From an uncultured Eubacteriales bacterium (lineage in GTDB: Bacteria > Bacillota > Clostridia > Peptostreptococcales > Anaerovoracaceae): 64,000 nucleotides of DNA. Shown here one piece after another: positions 51,753-60,471 of the stretch. Each line of letters opens with the position of its first letter. Position 1 is the stretch's first letter. The translations under genes were made by a program, and so were the position numbers. The notes beneath the pieces were generated by a model that saw nothing but the letters and a program-made list of their open reading frames with translations, had not been told where the DNA came from and searched no databases. The DNA is taken from NCBI GenBank assembly GCA_902786815.1, contig CADADV010000007.1:16745-80744 (forward strand), read 5' to 3'.

Positions 51753-52526
51753 ATGAGAATCGTAGTGAAAATCGGAACGTCGACGCTGGCCCATCCGGGC
51801 GGCAGACTGAACATCAGAAACGTTGAAGAACTTGTCAAGGTCCTGGCGGATCTGAAGAACGCAGGACATGAGATCATCCTTGTTTCTTCCGGCGCCATCG
51901 GCATGGGAATCGGTAAACTGAATATGGACCGCAGCCACATGGATGTGCCGGCGAAGCAGGCGGCGGCAGCGGTCGGTCAGTGCGAACTTATGCATACCTA
52001 TGACACGTTGTTTTTGAAGTACAGCCACACAGTTGGTCAGATTCTCATTACCAGCGAGGACATTGAGGATCCGGAGCGCCGGGAGAATTTTGAGAACACG
52101 ATGAAGACGCTGCTCGAGTTCGGCGCACTGCCGGTCGTCAACGAAAACGACACCGTCGCAACGACAGAAATCAACAGCGTCGGAGATAACGACACCCTGG
52201 GCGCCATCGTCGCGAAGACGATCGGCGCGGACATCCTGGTGCTGATGTCCGATATCGACGGACTGTTCACTGCAGATCCGAACAAAGACGCAGACGCCAG
52301 ACTCATCGAAATCGTTGAGGAAATCACCAGCGAAATCGAGTCCTTCGCGGGAGGCGCGGGTTCGGAACTTGGGACCGGAGGCATGTCCACGAAGATCGGC
52401 GCTGCGCGCATGGTCACCCAATCCGGGTGCGACATGGTCATCATCAACGGGAACAACCCCGAAAAATTATACGATATCGTCGAAGGCAAAACAGCCGGAA
52501 CATTATTCAAAGGAAACAAGAAATGA
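51753..52526 (+). CDS. proB: Glutamate 5-kinase, short form
   Basis: This 257-residue amino acid kinase carries out the first step of proline synthesis. The N-terminal [15 protein letters not shown] binds [11 protein letters not shown] and [10 protein letters not shown] are active-site segments, and GTGGMSTKI is the C-terminal loop. The PUA domain found in many ProB proteins (to about 370 residues) is absent. Stop and next start overlap as ATGA, coupling it to proA. Confidence 0.93.
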   Translation: MRIVVKIGTSTLAHPGGRLNIRNVEELVKVLADLKNAGHEIILVSSGAIGMGIGKLNMDRSHMDVPAKQAAAAVGQCELMHTYDTLFLKYSHTVGQILITSEDIEDPERRENFENTMKTLLEFGALPVVNENDTVATTEINSVGDNDTLGAIVAKTIGADILVLMSDIDGLFTADPNKDADARLIEIVEEITSEIESFAGGAGSELGTGGMSTKIGAARMVTQSGCDMVIINGNNPEKLYDIVEGKTAGTLFKGNKK

Positions 52527-53779
52527 ACACACAGGAACTGATGAGAAGCGCCCGCAGCGCGCGCACAGCGCTGGCAGCGGCGGATACAGAAACAAAGAAC
52601 GGCGCGCTGCTCGCCATGGCAAATGCGCTTGAAGAAAACACCGCTCCGATCCTCGCGGCAAACGCAGAGGATATGGAATCTCAGCGGGGAATTATTTCCG
52701 ATGTCATGCTGGACAGACTCGCACTGAGCGAGGAACGCATCCGCGGCATGGCCGACGGCATCCGCCAGGTAGCTGCCCTTCCCGACCCGGTGGGCAAGGT
52801 GCTGGCATCCCACGTGCGACCCAACGGCATCAAGATCAGTAAGGTACTCGTCCCCATGGGCGTGATCGCGATCATCTATGAGAGCAGGCCAAACGTAACT
52901 TCAGACGCAGCTGCCCTCGCCATCAAAGCCGGCTCTGCCTGCGTGCTCCGGTGCGGCAAGGAGGCCCACCGCTCTGCGGCAGAAATCGTGAAGGCTCTGA
53001 AGACAGGATTGACCGAGGCCGGCCTTCCGGCAAACGCCATCGAACTGATCGAGGACACCACCCGCGCATCCGCTTCCGAGATCATGGAAGCACGCGGCAT
53101 CATCGACCTGCTCATCCCGCGTGGGGGCAAAGGTCTGATCAGCTCCTGCGTTGATAACGCCAAGGTCCCGGTCCTGGAAACGGGAACCGGCATCTGCCAC
53201 ATCTACGTGGACAAAGACGCGAACCAGGACATCGCGCTGGACATTCTGGAGAACGCCAAAACCAGCCGCCCTTCAGTCTGCAACGCAGCGGAGGTCTGCA
53301 TCGTGCACAAAGACATCGCAGCAGAGTTTCTTCCCAAATACTACGCGCGTCTTGTCTCTGACCGTCAGGCTGCAGGACAGACGCCGGTCGAACTGCGGCT
53401 TGACGAAACCGCTGCCGGGATCATCGATGGAACGGCGGCAGGGCCTGCGGATTTCGACACGGAGTTTCTGAATTACATCATGGGCGTGAAAGTCGTCGAC
53501 AATGTAGAAGAAGCCATCGCCCACATCGACGCCCACTCTACGGGTCACTCCGACTGCATCATCACGGAGAACGAAGAAGCCGCTGCGCTCTTCACTTCAC
53601 TTGTGGATTCAGCAGCCGTCTACGTTAACGCGTCCACCCGCTTCACCGACGGGGGTGAATTCGGACAGGGATGCGAGATGGGCATCTCCACGCAAAAGCT
53701 CCACGCGCGCGGACCGCTGGGCCTGGAAGAGATCTGTACCTTCAAGTACATCATCAGAGGCGAAGGACAGGTCAGATAA
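52523..53779 (+). CDS. proA: Glutamate-5-semialdehyde dehydrogenase
   Basis: The 418 residues reduce glutamyl-5-phosphate with NADPH. The catalytic Cys lies in [11 protein letters not shown], the nucleotide-binding region includes RGGKGLISS, and the tail [15 protein letters not shown] is typical. Start 52523 is set by the overlap with proB, which excludes the longer frame upstream. With proB it forms a two-gene proline unit. Confidence 0.95.
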   Translation: MNTQELMRSARSARTALAAADTETKNGALLAMANALEENTAPILAANAEDMESQRGIISDVMLDRLALSEERIRGMADGIRQVAALPDPVGKVLASHVRPNGIKISKVLVPMGVIAIIYESRPNVTSDAAALAIKAGSACVLRCGKEAHRSAAEIVKALKTGLTEAGLPANAIELIEDTTRASASEIMEARGIIDLLIPRGGKGLISSCVDNAKVPVLETGTGICHIYVDKDANQDIALDILENAKTSRPSVCNAAEVCIVHKDIAAEFLPKYYARLVSDRQAAGQTPVELRLDETAAGIIDGTAAGPADFDTEFLNYIMGVKVVDNVEEAIAHIDAHSTGHSDCIITENEEAAALFTSLVDSAAVYVNASTRFTDGGEFGQGCEMGISTQKLHARGPLGLEEICTFKYIIRGEGQVR

Positions 53780-53825
53780 GCAGATTAAAATCCGTTGAGA
53801 TACGAAATCAATCGGGATACGAAAA

Positions 53826-53851
53826 AGCCGGCAAACGTCTGCCGGCTTTTG
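53826..53851 (+). terminator. proBA terminator
   Basis: GCCGGCA (53827-53833) and TGCCGGC (53840-53846) pair around ACGTC, followed by TTTTG. On the minus strand it also has a TTTTTC tail. Confidence 0.8.
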
Positions 53852-53890
53852 TTGATTGTTGATTGTTGAGTTGTTGTCTTGATGCTTCCG

Positions 53891-54373
53891 TTACCTGTTG
53901 TCCACCCGCTCCGGATACAGGTCGTGGGACGCCAGACGGTCCGCAGCGATCTGTTCCCACTTGGTGCCCGCCTTTCCGTAGTTGCAGTAGGGGTCGATGG
54001 ACAGGCCGCCCCGCGGCAGGAACTTGCCCCACACCTCGATGTACTTCGGATCCAGCAGTTTGATCAGATCCTTCATGATGATGTTCACAACATCCTCGTG
54101 GAAGTCGCCGTGGTTCCGGAAGGAGAACAGATACAGTTTCAGGGATTTGCTCTCCACCAGATACTCATCCGGTACATAGGAAATGATCACTGTCGCAAAA
54201 TCAGGTTGGCCCGTGATGGGACAAAGGCTTGTGAATTCCGGACAGTTGAACTTGACGAAATAATCGTTGTCCGGATGTTTGTTGCTGAACCGCTCCAGAA
54301 CATCCGGCGCGTAGTTCATGCTGTATTCGGTGCTTTTGCTTCCGAGCTGTGTCAGGTTTTCTTTCTCTCTCAT
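53891..54373 (-). CDS. queF: NADPH-dependent preQ0 reductase
   Basis: This 160-residue enzyme reduces 7-cyano-7-deazaguanine (preQ0) to preQ1 in queuosine synthesis. The active-site Cys is in [12 protein letters not shown]. The NADPH-binding [17 protein letters not shown] and HGDFHED segments are intact. It starts one base from the end of the transporter gene (TAATG), so the two are translationally coupled. Confidence 0.95.
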   Translation of the reverse strand: MREKENLTQLGSKSTEYSMNYAPDVLERFSNKHPDNDYFVKFNCPEFTSLCPITGQPDFATVIISYVPDEYLVESKSLKLYLFSFRNHGDFHEDVVNIIMKDLIKLLDPKYIEVWGKFLPRGGLSIDPYCNYGKAGTKWEQIAADRLASHDLYPERVDNR

Positions 54374-55068
54374 TACTCTGCGCTCCTTACAAATCTGTAT
54401 TTGATATTGCTGTCATAGGTGTCGATGCCTTCTTTTCTCTTGACCCATCCGACGACGGCATACGTAAGCGGCGTGGCGACGATTTCGTAGCATACTTTGA
54501 ACAGGTACTGGAACAGGATCATCTGCAGCAGGACCTTTGTTTCCATGGTTCCCGCAAATGAAATGGTGATGAATAGGACCGAATCGAATCCTTCGCCCAC
54601 GATTGTCGACAGAATCGTTCTGACCCAAAGATGCTTGCCCTTCATTGCGACTTTGATCCTGGACAGAATCATGGAATTGGAGAACTCGCCGCAGAGGTAC
54701 CCTGCGAAGGAAGCCAAAGCCACACGCGGCGTCGTGCCGAGAACGGTCGCGAAGCTTTCCTGCCCTTCCCAGAAGCCCGGGTGCGGCAGCGCGATGGTGA
54801 TCAGGTAAATAAGCACCGCGAAAAAGCTGCATCCGAAGCCGAGCCAGATGATCCGGCGCGCCTTCTCGAATCCGTAAACTTCCGTGAAAACATCGCCCAG
54901 TATGTATGTCACCGGAAAGAGGATCACCGCCGCCGGCAGCGTGATGTTCTCCGTCACTGCCCACATCTTGCCTGCGATCAGATTCGAAAGCAGCAGGCAT
55001 GTGACGAAGACGATCCCGATGACCATGAATAATTGTGATACGTTTTTTTGTTCTTGTGTTGTCTGCAT
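54373..55068 (-). CDS. Queuosine precursor transporter (YhhQ/QPTR)
   Basis: The 231 residues have six predicted membrane helices and the family segments [24 protein letters not shown] and [20 protein letters not shown], cited as positions about 50-75 and 137-160. It imports preQ0 or preQ1, which fits queF immediately downstream. ATG 55068 has an AGGAG site, so it is better than a TTG one codon earlier. Two hairpins ahead of the gene suggest attenuation. Confidence 0.88.
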   Translation of the reverse strand: MQTTQEQKNVSQLFMVIGIVFVTCLLLSNLIAGKMWAVTENITLPAAVILFPVTYILGDVFTEVYGFEKARRIIWLGFGCSFFAVLIYLITIALPHPGFWEGQESFATVLGTTPRVALASFAGYLCGEFSNSMILSRIKVAMKGKHLWVRTILSTIVGEGFDSVLFITISFAGTMETKVLLQMILFQYLFKVCYEIVATPLTYAVVGWVKRKEGIDTYDSNIKYRFVRSAE

Positions 55069-55103
55069 CAACTAGTCTCCTTACTATAGTCTCCTCACTA
55101 AAA

Positions 55104-55195
55104 CAGCTCCGGCCGATCCGGAGCTGCAGGATGCAAAAACAGCATTCAATAAAAATTGCGCGAACGGGACCCGACGCGCAAAATAAGCAGTCCCG
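55104..55195 (-). promoter_or_regulatory. Leader with tandem hairpins and interlocking stems
   Basis: On the minus strand CGGGAC (55195-55190) can pair with GTCCCG (55170-55165). TTGCGCG (55181-55175) can pair with CGCGCAA (55162-55156) before TTTTTATT. The two pairings interlock as a pseudoknot, and the second is terminator-like. A further hairpin, CAGCTCCGG/CCGGAGCTG (55126-55104), ends in TTTTAG just before the transporter start. They may be the end of the Uma2 gene, a regulatory switch, or both. Confidence 0.45.
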
Positions 55196-55279
55196 GTTTT
55201 GTTTATCGACAGGAAGGTACAAATGAACTGTCGTATGATTTTGTGTCGCCACATGATTCTAACAGAGACCGGCCAAAAG

Positions 55280-56083
55280 TCAATCCCTTCCTTCACATTT
55301 GTCGATATACTTCTGCACGTATGCATCGATTTCTGCAAAGTCAATAAAGCAGTCCTCAAAGATACTGACGGGAACCTTGTCGCTGAACGTATAAAAATGT
55401 ATTTGTGCGTTTCCTTCTGCATCTTCGAACAGAATGACTGTGATGCTTTTGTTGTCGTAATTCACCGCCCAGTATTCGGGCACGCCGGCGTCGCGGTATT
55501 TGAGCATCTTTTCATTCATCTTCGATTCGCTGTTCGACGGGGACAGGATCTCAACAACCAGATCCGGCGCGCCGGTCATCCGCTTCAGTCCCAAAACCTG
55601 CGGATCGCAGATGACGAACACATCCGGCTGCACCATGGTCTTATTGCTGTCCGGATCCAGTTTGAAATCCGTAGCGGCCATGCCGGCCATGCAGTCTCCG
55701 CCCTTTTTATCGATATGTGATTTCAGCCTCACAAAGATTTCACCCGCAATGACCTGATGTATGGGCGTCGGCGCCGCTAAATAATAGAGTTTCCCGTCGA
55801 TCAGTTCCACCCGGACTTTCTCCGGGATCTTTTCCACATCCTCGATGGTGTATTCCCCCTGCTTTTTCTGACCGGCATAATACTCGAACGCCGCCTCGCG
55901 CATTTCAATGGCGCCCACCGAAAAGAACGCCTCCAGCGCAGCCATAGTGTCGTAGCGCGGCGTCTTCACATAGCCGCCGAATATCTTTTTGACCGTACCA
56001 AGAGATACCCCGGAGCCCTTCGCGATCATTTCATAGGAAAGTCCCATTTCTTCTTTGATAAACCTCATATCTTCGATTTTCAT
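55280..56083 (-). CDS. HTH-Uma2 fusion protein, paralogue 1
   Basis: The 267 residues begin with an XRE-like helix-turn-helix (about 1-60: EEMGLSYEMIAKGSGVSLGTVKK read as SYEMIAKGSGVSLGTVKK). A Uma2/DUF820 restriction-endonuclease-fold domain follows (about 80-260) with the nuclease motif region VQPDVFVICD and VVEILSPSNS, plus YWAVNYDNKSITV. The Asp/Glu set looks intact. Uma2 proteins are PD-(D/E)XK nuclease relatives of unknown role. GGGAGG precedes its ATG. A related gene is at 56745. Confidence 0.82.
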   Translation of the reverse strand: MKIEDMRFIKEEMGLSYEMIAKGSGVSLGTVKKIFGGYVKTPRYDTMAALEAFFSVGAIEMREAAFEYYAGQKKQGEYTIEDVEKIPEKVRVELIDGKLYYLAAPTPIHQVIAGEIFVRLKSHIDKKGGDCMAGMAATDFKLDPDSNKTMVQPDVFVICDPQVLGLKRMTGAPDLVVEILSPSNSESKMNEKMLKYRDAGVPEYWAVNYDNKSITVILFEDAEGNAQIHFYTFSDKVPVSIFEDCFIDFAEIDAYVQKYIDKCEGRD

Positions 56084-56192
56084 CTCAATACCTCCCTTTT
56101 TTTATCCATATATTATCCTTTTATTATCCTGATTATATCTCCTTTCCGTGCCGTAAGTCAAGCATCGATGCATTGTTTTGCAGTCCTTTGTA

Positions 56193-56232
56193 TTGATTTG
56201 CATTCTTTGATGCAATATAATATAAGCATCAA
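56193..56232 (+). promoter_or_regulatory. Promoter with inverted-repeat operator
   Basis: TTGATT (56193-56198) and TATAAT (56216-56221) are 17 bases apart. TTGATGC (56207-56213) and GCATCAA (56226-56232) form a perfect inverted repeat around the -10. The HTH of the neighbouring Uma2 proteins is a candidate binder. Confidence 0.65.
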
Positions 56233-56259
56233 TTTTCTGATAATGAAAGGAGAATACAC

Positions 56260-56682
56260 ATGGGTTTACTTGACAATCTGAAAGACAAAGTTGATGAAGT
56301 TCTGGAAAAGACGGACATCGACGATAAAATCAAAGAAAAAGCTGACGAAGTTCTGGAAAAGACGGATATCGATGATAAGATCATCGCAGGCGCAAAGGGT
56401 CTGAAGGATAAGGCCGGCGATGCGCTGGACAAGACGGATCTCGACGATGACATCAAGGGCAAGGTAAAGGATCTGGTGGACAAAGCCGATGACGTCGTCG
56501 ATACTGCGCTCGAGAAGACAAGCGTTGATGACAAGCTCAAAGAAAAGGTTGACGGTGTTCTGGAGAAGACAAACTTTGACGAAAAGATCAAAGAAAAAGC
56601 GGACGAAGTACTTGGCAAGAAAGACGTCGTCGAAAAAGCCGAAGAAATCGTTGAAGAAAAAGTCGAAGAGCCAAAAGAATAA
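56260..56682 (+). CDS. Charged helical repeat protein
   Basis: The 140 residues consist of about six near-repeats of an 18-24-residue amphipathic unit, for example DKVDEVLEKTDIDDKIKEK. They are rich in Lys, Asp and Glu, have no membrane span and contain almost no aromatic residues. It should form long helices or coiled coil, like some stress-related or apolipoprotein-like proteins. GAAAGGAGA precedes the ATG. It is flanked by the two HTH-Uma2 genes, convergent with one and divergent from the other. No function can be assigned. Confidence 0.75.
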   Translation: MGLLDNLKDKVDEVLEKTDIDDKIKEKADEVLEKTDIDDKIIAGAKGLKDKAGDALDKTDLDDDIKGKVKDLVDKADDVVDTALEKTSVDDKLKEKVDGVLEKTNFDEKIKEKADEVLGKKDVVEKAEEIVEEKVEEPKE

Positions 56683-56705
56683 TCATACGCAACAGACACA
56701 TCAAA

Positions 56706-56736
56706 AGACCCCTGCCGCGCGGCAGGGGTTTTGTAT
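56706..56736 (+). terminator. Intrinsic terminator
   Basis: ACCCCTGCCGC pairs with GCGGCAGGGGT with almost no loop, followed by TTTTG. It serves the helical repeat gene. Read on the minus strand it could also end the second Uma2 gene. Confidence 0.8.
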
Positions 56737-56744
56737 TGCACTGT

Positions 56745-57641
56745 TCATTCCTTGTCAAGGTTCTGCCGCGCAAGTCTTTCGCGGATCGAAGGGAAATCAA
56801 TGCTGCATTTGCCCTCTGAAAGACGGACCGGAACTTTGTCATCAAAGGTATAATGGACCGCTGTTTCATCTCCGGCAAAATCATAGACCGTCACTGTCAT
56901 CAGCTCCGGATCCACGATCCAGTACTCCTTGCATCCCGCATTCCAGTATTTGTTCAGCTTGATCAGCAGATCTCTCCTTCGCGTGGTCGGCGAGAGAACT
57001 TCCAATACGAAATCCGGCGCGCCGTAGATGCATCGTTTGATGGCCTTATCCATATCGCAGAGTACGACCACATCCGGTTCGACCATCGTCTTGTCATCCA
57101 TATCAAGCTGAACATCCACCGGAGAAATATACACCTCACAACCCTCCTCCTCAAAGGCGTCCATGCAGAGCAGAAACTGATATGCAATTTGAAGCGCAAC
57201 CGTCTGATGAGCCAAACCCGGAGACGTCATGTTGTAGAGCACGCCATCGATCAGTTCCGCTCTCGCATCATCCGGTAATTCGTAATAATCCTTCAGTGTG
57301 AACTGCCCCTGCCGTTTTTCATCGGCGCCTTCCGGAAGTTCCGGCCGGTATTTGTACGCCACCTCTCTAAGACGGGCATCCTCGTCACTGCCCAGGTCAT
57401 CCGCAAACGCATAAGATACGCCTTTCTCTTTGTGCTCCGGCCTGCCCCAGCCGGCCTTGAGCACCGCTTCGAGCGCCAATATTGTCTCCCGCCTGGGCGC
57501 TTTCGTCACATTCCCGAAAATCTTCTGAACAGTGCCGAGCGGGACCCCTGATAAATCCGCCAGCTGCTTGTTGCTGAAGCCGAGCGCGCGTTTCCGCTCT
57601 TTCATCTCCTCAATCGTCATCTCTGATAATCTCCTTTCCAA
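56745..57641 (-). CDS. HTH-Uma2 fusion protein, paralogue 2
   Basis: The 298 residues have the same layout as the protein at 55280: an XRE-like domain (about 10-55, GFSNKQLADLSGVPLGTVQK) and a Uma2 domain (about 100-290) with VEPDVVVLCD, VLEVLSPTTRRRD and YWIVDPELMTVTV. The two are clearly homologous but divergent, suggesting an old duplication. They bracket the charged helical repeat protein. Function is unknown. Confidence 0.82.
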   Translation of the reverse strand: MERRLSEMTIEEMKERKRALGFSNKQLADLSGVPLGTVQKIFGNVTKAPRRETILALEAVLKAGWGRPEHKEKGVSYAFADDLGSDEDARLREVAYKYRPELPEGADEKRQGQFTLKDYYELPDDARAELIDGVLYNMTSPGLAHQTVALQIAYQFLLCMDAFEEEGCEVYISPVDVQLDMDDKTMVEPDVVVLCDMDKAIKRCIYGAPDFVLEVLSPTTRRRDLLIKLNKYWNAGCKEYWIVDPELMTVTVYDFAGDETAVHYTFDDKVPVRLSEGKCSIDFPSIRERLARQNLDKE

Positions 57642-57735
57642 TACTTCTTATCTACTTCTTATTTACTTCTTGTGCGTAATCATACCATAATCATACCGTT
57701 ATTTTACCATGTTTTAACCGTTTGGCAAACAAAAC

Positions 57736-57779
57736 CTCCTTCGCTTGCGCAAAGCCTTACACAATACGAAGAAGGTTTT
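57736..57779 (-). terminator. Terminator of the flavoprotein gene
   Basis: On the minus strand ACCTTCTTCG (57778-57765 region) pairs with CGAAGGAGGT (57745-57736 region), then TTTTGTTT. It closes the gene at 57805. Confidence 0.75.
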
Positions 57780-57804
57780 TCATTACTCAAGTCAGATTGT
57801 ACTT

Positions 57805-58317
57805 CTACAGATTCTTCGCGAATTCACGAACCTCTGCCAGCTTGGTCTCGGACTTGTTCTCATCGCCGACTGCAGTGATCACGCCTGCGTCCTCGAGTCC
57901 TGTGAATGCCAGATATCCCCTGAACTGCCCCATCGGTCCGTCATAAACGCCCGGTGATGCAGAGCTGAGGAGCATTGCTGCCTTTGTAGCCTTTGGCGGC
58001 TGCCCGATGCAGTAGATTCTCTGGATCGCGGCCTGCATCTGTGCCGTCAGTGTGAAATAATAGATCGGTGATGCGAAGACTACCATATCGCAGTCTTTGT
58101 ATGCAGGGAGCACTTTCTCCCAGTCGTCTTTCTGGACGCACTGACCCTCGCCCTTGGTGTGGCAGTATTCGCAGCCCATGCATCCCGAGATCTTCATCTT
58201 TCCTACCTGAAGTACTTCCACTTCATGGCCTGCCTCCTGCGCGCCTTCTACAAAAGCGTCGACCATAGCGGACGTGTTTTCCTTTCTTGGACTTCCATTC
58301 AAAACTGTGATTTTCAT
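57805..58317 (-). CDS. Flavodoxin-like iron-sulfur flavoprotein
   Basis: The 170 residues have the FMN loop LNGSPRKENT and the compact Cys cluster CMGCEYCHTKGEGQC (near residues 46-60), suggesting an iron-sulfur flavoprotein of the FMN reductase family. ASPIYYFTLTAQ forms the FMN edge. It is paralogous to the gene at 47149. It is divergent from the hydrogenase operon, whose electron carriers it could meet. The partner is unknown. Confidence 0.87.
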   Translation of the reverse strand: MKITVLNGSPRKENTSAMVDAFVEGAQEAGHEVEVLQVGKMKISGCMGCEYCHTKGEGQCVQKDDWEKVLPAYKDCDMVVFASPIYYFTLTAQMQAAIQRIYCIGQPPKATKAAMLLSSASPGVYDGPMGQFRGYLAFTGLEDAGVITAVGDENKSETKLAEVREFAKNL

Positions 58318-58519
58318 TATTGTTCCTCCTCTCTACTAACTTAAACGTAATTTTATCATATTTCTTTTGTTTGATTCAAAACCCGTTCCGAAGTTCATGC
58401 CGAACGCAAACTAGTTATTTTTAGTACCTTTTTCAGTTGCATTATCCCACGCAAAAAAGCAGTTATTCAACTACTTTGCGATTCTGTTTTCTGTAACCGT
58501 TTTCATTGTAACGAAGTTC

Positions 58520-58578
58520 TTGAAATACCATATAGCAATATGTATATTTACATTATTCAGTTAGTTAAAGCGTTAACT
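58520..58578 (+). promoter_or_regulatory. Hydrogenase operon promoter with Rex-like box
   Basis: TTGAAA (58520-58525) and TATATT (58543-58548) are 17 bases apart. Just past the start, AGTTAA (58563-58568) and TTAACT (58573-58578) form a perfect inverted repeat with a 4-base spacer, giving TTAAnnnnTTAA, the core of a Rex site. Rex senses NADH/NAD+, so this would release the operon when NADH is high. Confidence 0.6.
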
Positions 58579-58617
58579 TTTTTCACATCTTATGTTTTGA
58601 AATGAGGTAAATACAGA

Positions 58618-60471
58618 ATGAGCAGATTGGAATTCAAACAGAAAAGCCAGGCTCAGAAGGAAGTGGAAGCTCTGTACGGAGATATCCAGCGCAGAGTCAT
58701 CGCCAGCCCTCCGAGCCAGTGCCAGGTAGACATGACTTGTTCGTTCCTGAAGCTGTGCCAGGCACAGTCCTGCGGCAAGTGTGTCCCCTGCAGAGTCGGC
58801 GTCTATCAGATGATCCAGATCCTGGAGAACATCCTGGACATCGACACAGACAGTTCAACCGATGATCTGGTGCTTTTGCAGAAGACGGCGGAAACGGTCC
58901 GTGATTCTTCGGACTGCGCCATTGGGTGGGAGACCGCGGAAATCGTTCTCAAATCCCTGCAGAGTTTCAGTGAGGACTACATGTCCCACATCGAGAGAAA
59001 GCGCTGTTCCGACAGCGTCACAGACCTGAGAAACACGGTTCCATGTGTTTCCAAGTGCCCTGCAGAAGTCGACATCCCGGGTTACATTTCCCTGATCAAG
59101 GCCGGAAGATATGACGACGCCGTCAAGCTGATCCGAAAGGACAACCCGTTCCCGACCGTGTGCGCGCTGATCTGCGAGCATCCGTGCGAGGGCCACTGCA
59201 GAAGAAACATTCTGGACGCCTCCATCAACATCAGAGGTCTCAAGATGTTTGCCGTGGACAACTGCTCAGACGTTGTTCCGATTCCTGAGATCAGAGAGAA
59301 CACCGGCAAGAAGATCGCCATCATCGGCGGCGGCCCGAGCGGACTGACCGCGGCGTATTACCTGTCACTGATGGGACACAAGTGCAAGATTTTCGAGCGC
59401 AGAGCACAGCTGGGCGGCATGCTCCGTTACGGCATCCCGAGCTACCGTCTGCCGCGTCACAGACTGGACTGGGACATCAAGTCCATCCTGTCCGCCGGCA
59501 TCGATGTTGAGCTCAACGCGGATATCAATACAGAAAAAGCAGTCAATAAACTGATGAACGAATACGACGCTGTCTACGTTGCCATCGGCGCCCACAACTA
59601 CAAGATGATCGGCATCGAAGGCGAAGAGAGCAAAGGCGTCATCTCCGCGGTAGACATGCTCCGCGGCATCGGCGATGAGAAGATGCCGGACTTCAAAGGA
59701 AAGAGAGTCGTCGTAGTCGGCGGCGGAAACGTGGCCATGGACGTGGCTCGTACCGCAATGCGTCTGGGCGCGGCCCATGTGGACATCGCTTACAGAAGAC
59801 GTAAGATCGACATGACTGCGCTGCCTGAGGAGATCGACGGCGCCATCGCAGAAGGCTGCCGTCTGCTGGAGCTGCGGACCCCTGTCAGAATCGAACATGA
59901 CGATGACGGCAACGTCAAGGCGCTGGTCGTGCAGCCGCAGAAAGTCGGCCCGTACGATTCCTCCGGACGTCCGAAATCCTTCCCGGCGCAGAAGGACGAA
60001 CAGGTTCTCGAATGCGACATCGTCGTCGGCGCCATCGGACAGGAAATCGACTCTGAAGTCTTCGAAAAAGCCGGCGTCTCCGTACTGTGGAAGAAACTGA
60101 ATACCGACGAATCCATGGCCGTGGAAGGCATGGAAGGCGTCTTCGCCGGCGGCGACAGCGTAACCGGTCCTTCTACCGTCATCAACGCCATCGCCCAGGG
60201 CAGAGTCGCTGCAGCAAACATCGACAACTACCTCGGCTACAACCATGAAATCAAAGTCGAACTCGATATACCGGAACCGGATCTGAAGGACTACATCCAG
60301 TGCGGAAGATCCGAGCTCACAAGCCGTTATCCTGACGAGAGAAACCACGACTTCGACGGATTCGAAAACGGACTCCTGCTCGAAGAAGCGATCCAGGAAG
60401 CCGGCCGCTGCCTGCGGTGTGACTGCAACAATCTCGGCGCATTCAGAGGAGGGAGGCACACATCATGGTAA
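58618..60471 (+). CDS. NuoF-like iron-sulfur / GltD-like flavin oxidoreductase fusion
   Basis: The 617 residues join two parts. The first (about 1-120) is the C-terminal [4Fe-4S] region of NuoF-type subunits (SCGKCVPCRVGVYQM) without the FMN domain. The second (about 135-600) is GltD/DPYD-like, with two Fe-S motifs (CVSKCPAEVDIPGY, CEHPCEGHCRR), FAD loop IIGGGPSGLTAAYY, NAD(P)H loop VVGGGNVAMDVART and GVFAGGDSV. It would exchange electrons between NAD(P)H and the hydrogenase encoded next, which overlaps by 7 bases. Subunits of this type occur with monomeric-like [FeFe] hydrogenases. GAGGT precedes the ATG. Confidence 0.85.
   Translation: MSRLEFKQKSQAQKEVEALYGDIQRRVIASPPSQCQVDMTCSFLKLCQAQSCGKCVPCRVGVYQMIQILENILDIDTDSSTDDLVLLQKTAETVRDSSDCAIGWETAEIVLKSLQSFSEDYMSHIERKRCSDSVTDLRNTVPCVSKCPAEVDIPGYISLIKAGRYDDAVKLIRKDNPFPTVCALICEHPCEGHCRRNILDASINIRGLKMFAVDNCSDVVPIPEIRENTGKKIAIIGGGPSGLTAAYYLSLMGHKCKIFERRAQLGGMLRYGIPSYRLPRHRLDWDIKSILSAGIDVELNADINTEKAVNKLMNEYDAVYVAIGAHNYKMIGIEGEESKGVISAVDMLRGIGDEKMPDFKGKRVVVVGGGNVAMDVARTAMRLGAAHVDIAYRRRKIDMTALPEEIDGAIAEGCRLLELRTPVRIEHDDDGNVKALVVQPQKVGPYDSSGRPKSFPAQKDEQVLECDIVVGAIGQEIDSEVFEKAGVSVLWKKLNTDESMAVEGMEGVFAGGDSVTGPSTVINAIAQGRVAAANIDNYLGYNHEIKVELDIPEPDLKDYIQCGRSELTSRYPDERNHDFDGFENGLLLEEAIQEAGRCLRCDCNNLGAFRGGRHTSW

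Noticed and set aside
55072..55278. A classical preQ1-I riboswitch
   Set aside because: I could not find the short conserved hairpin and A-rich tail. Only other stems are present.
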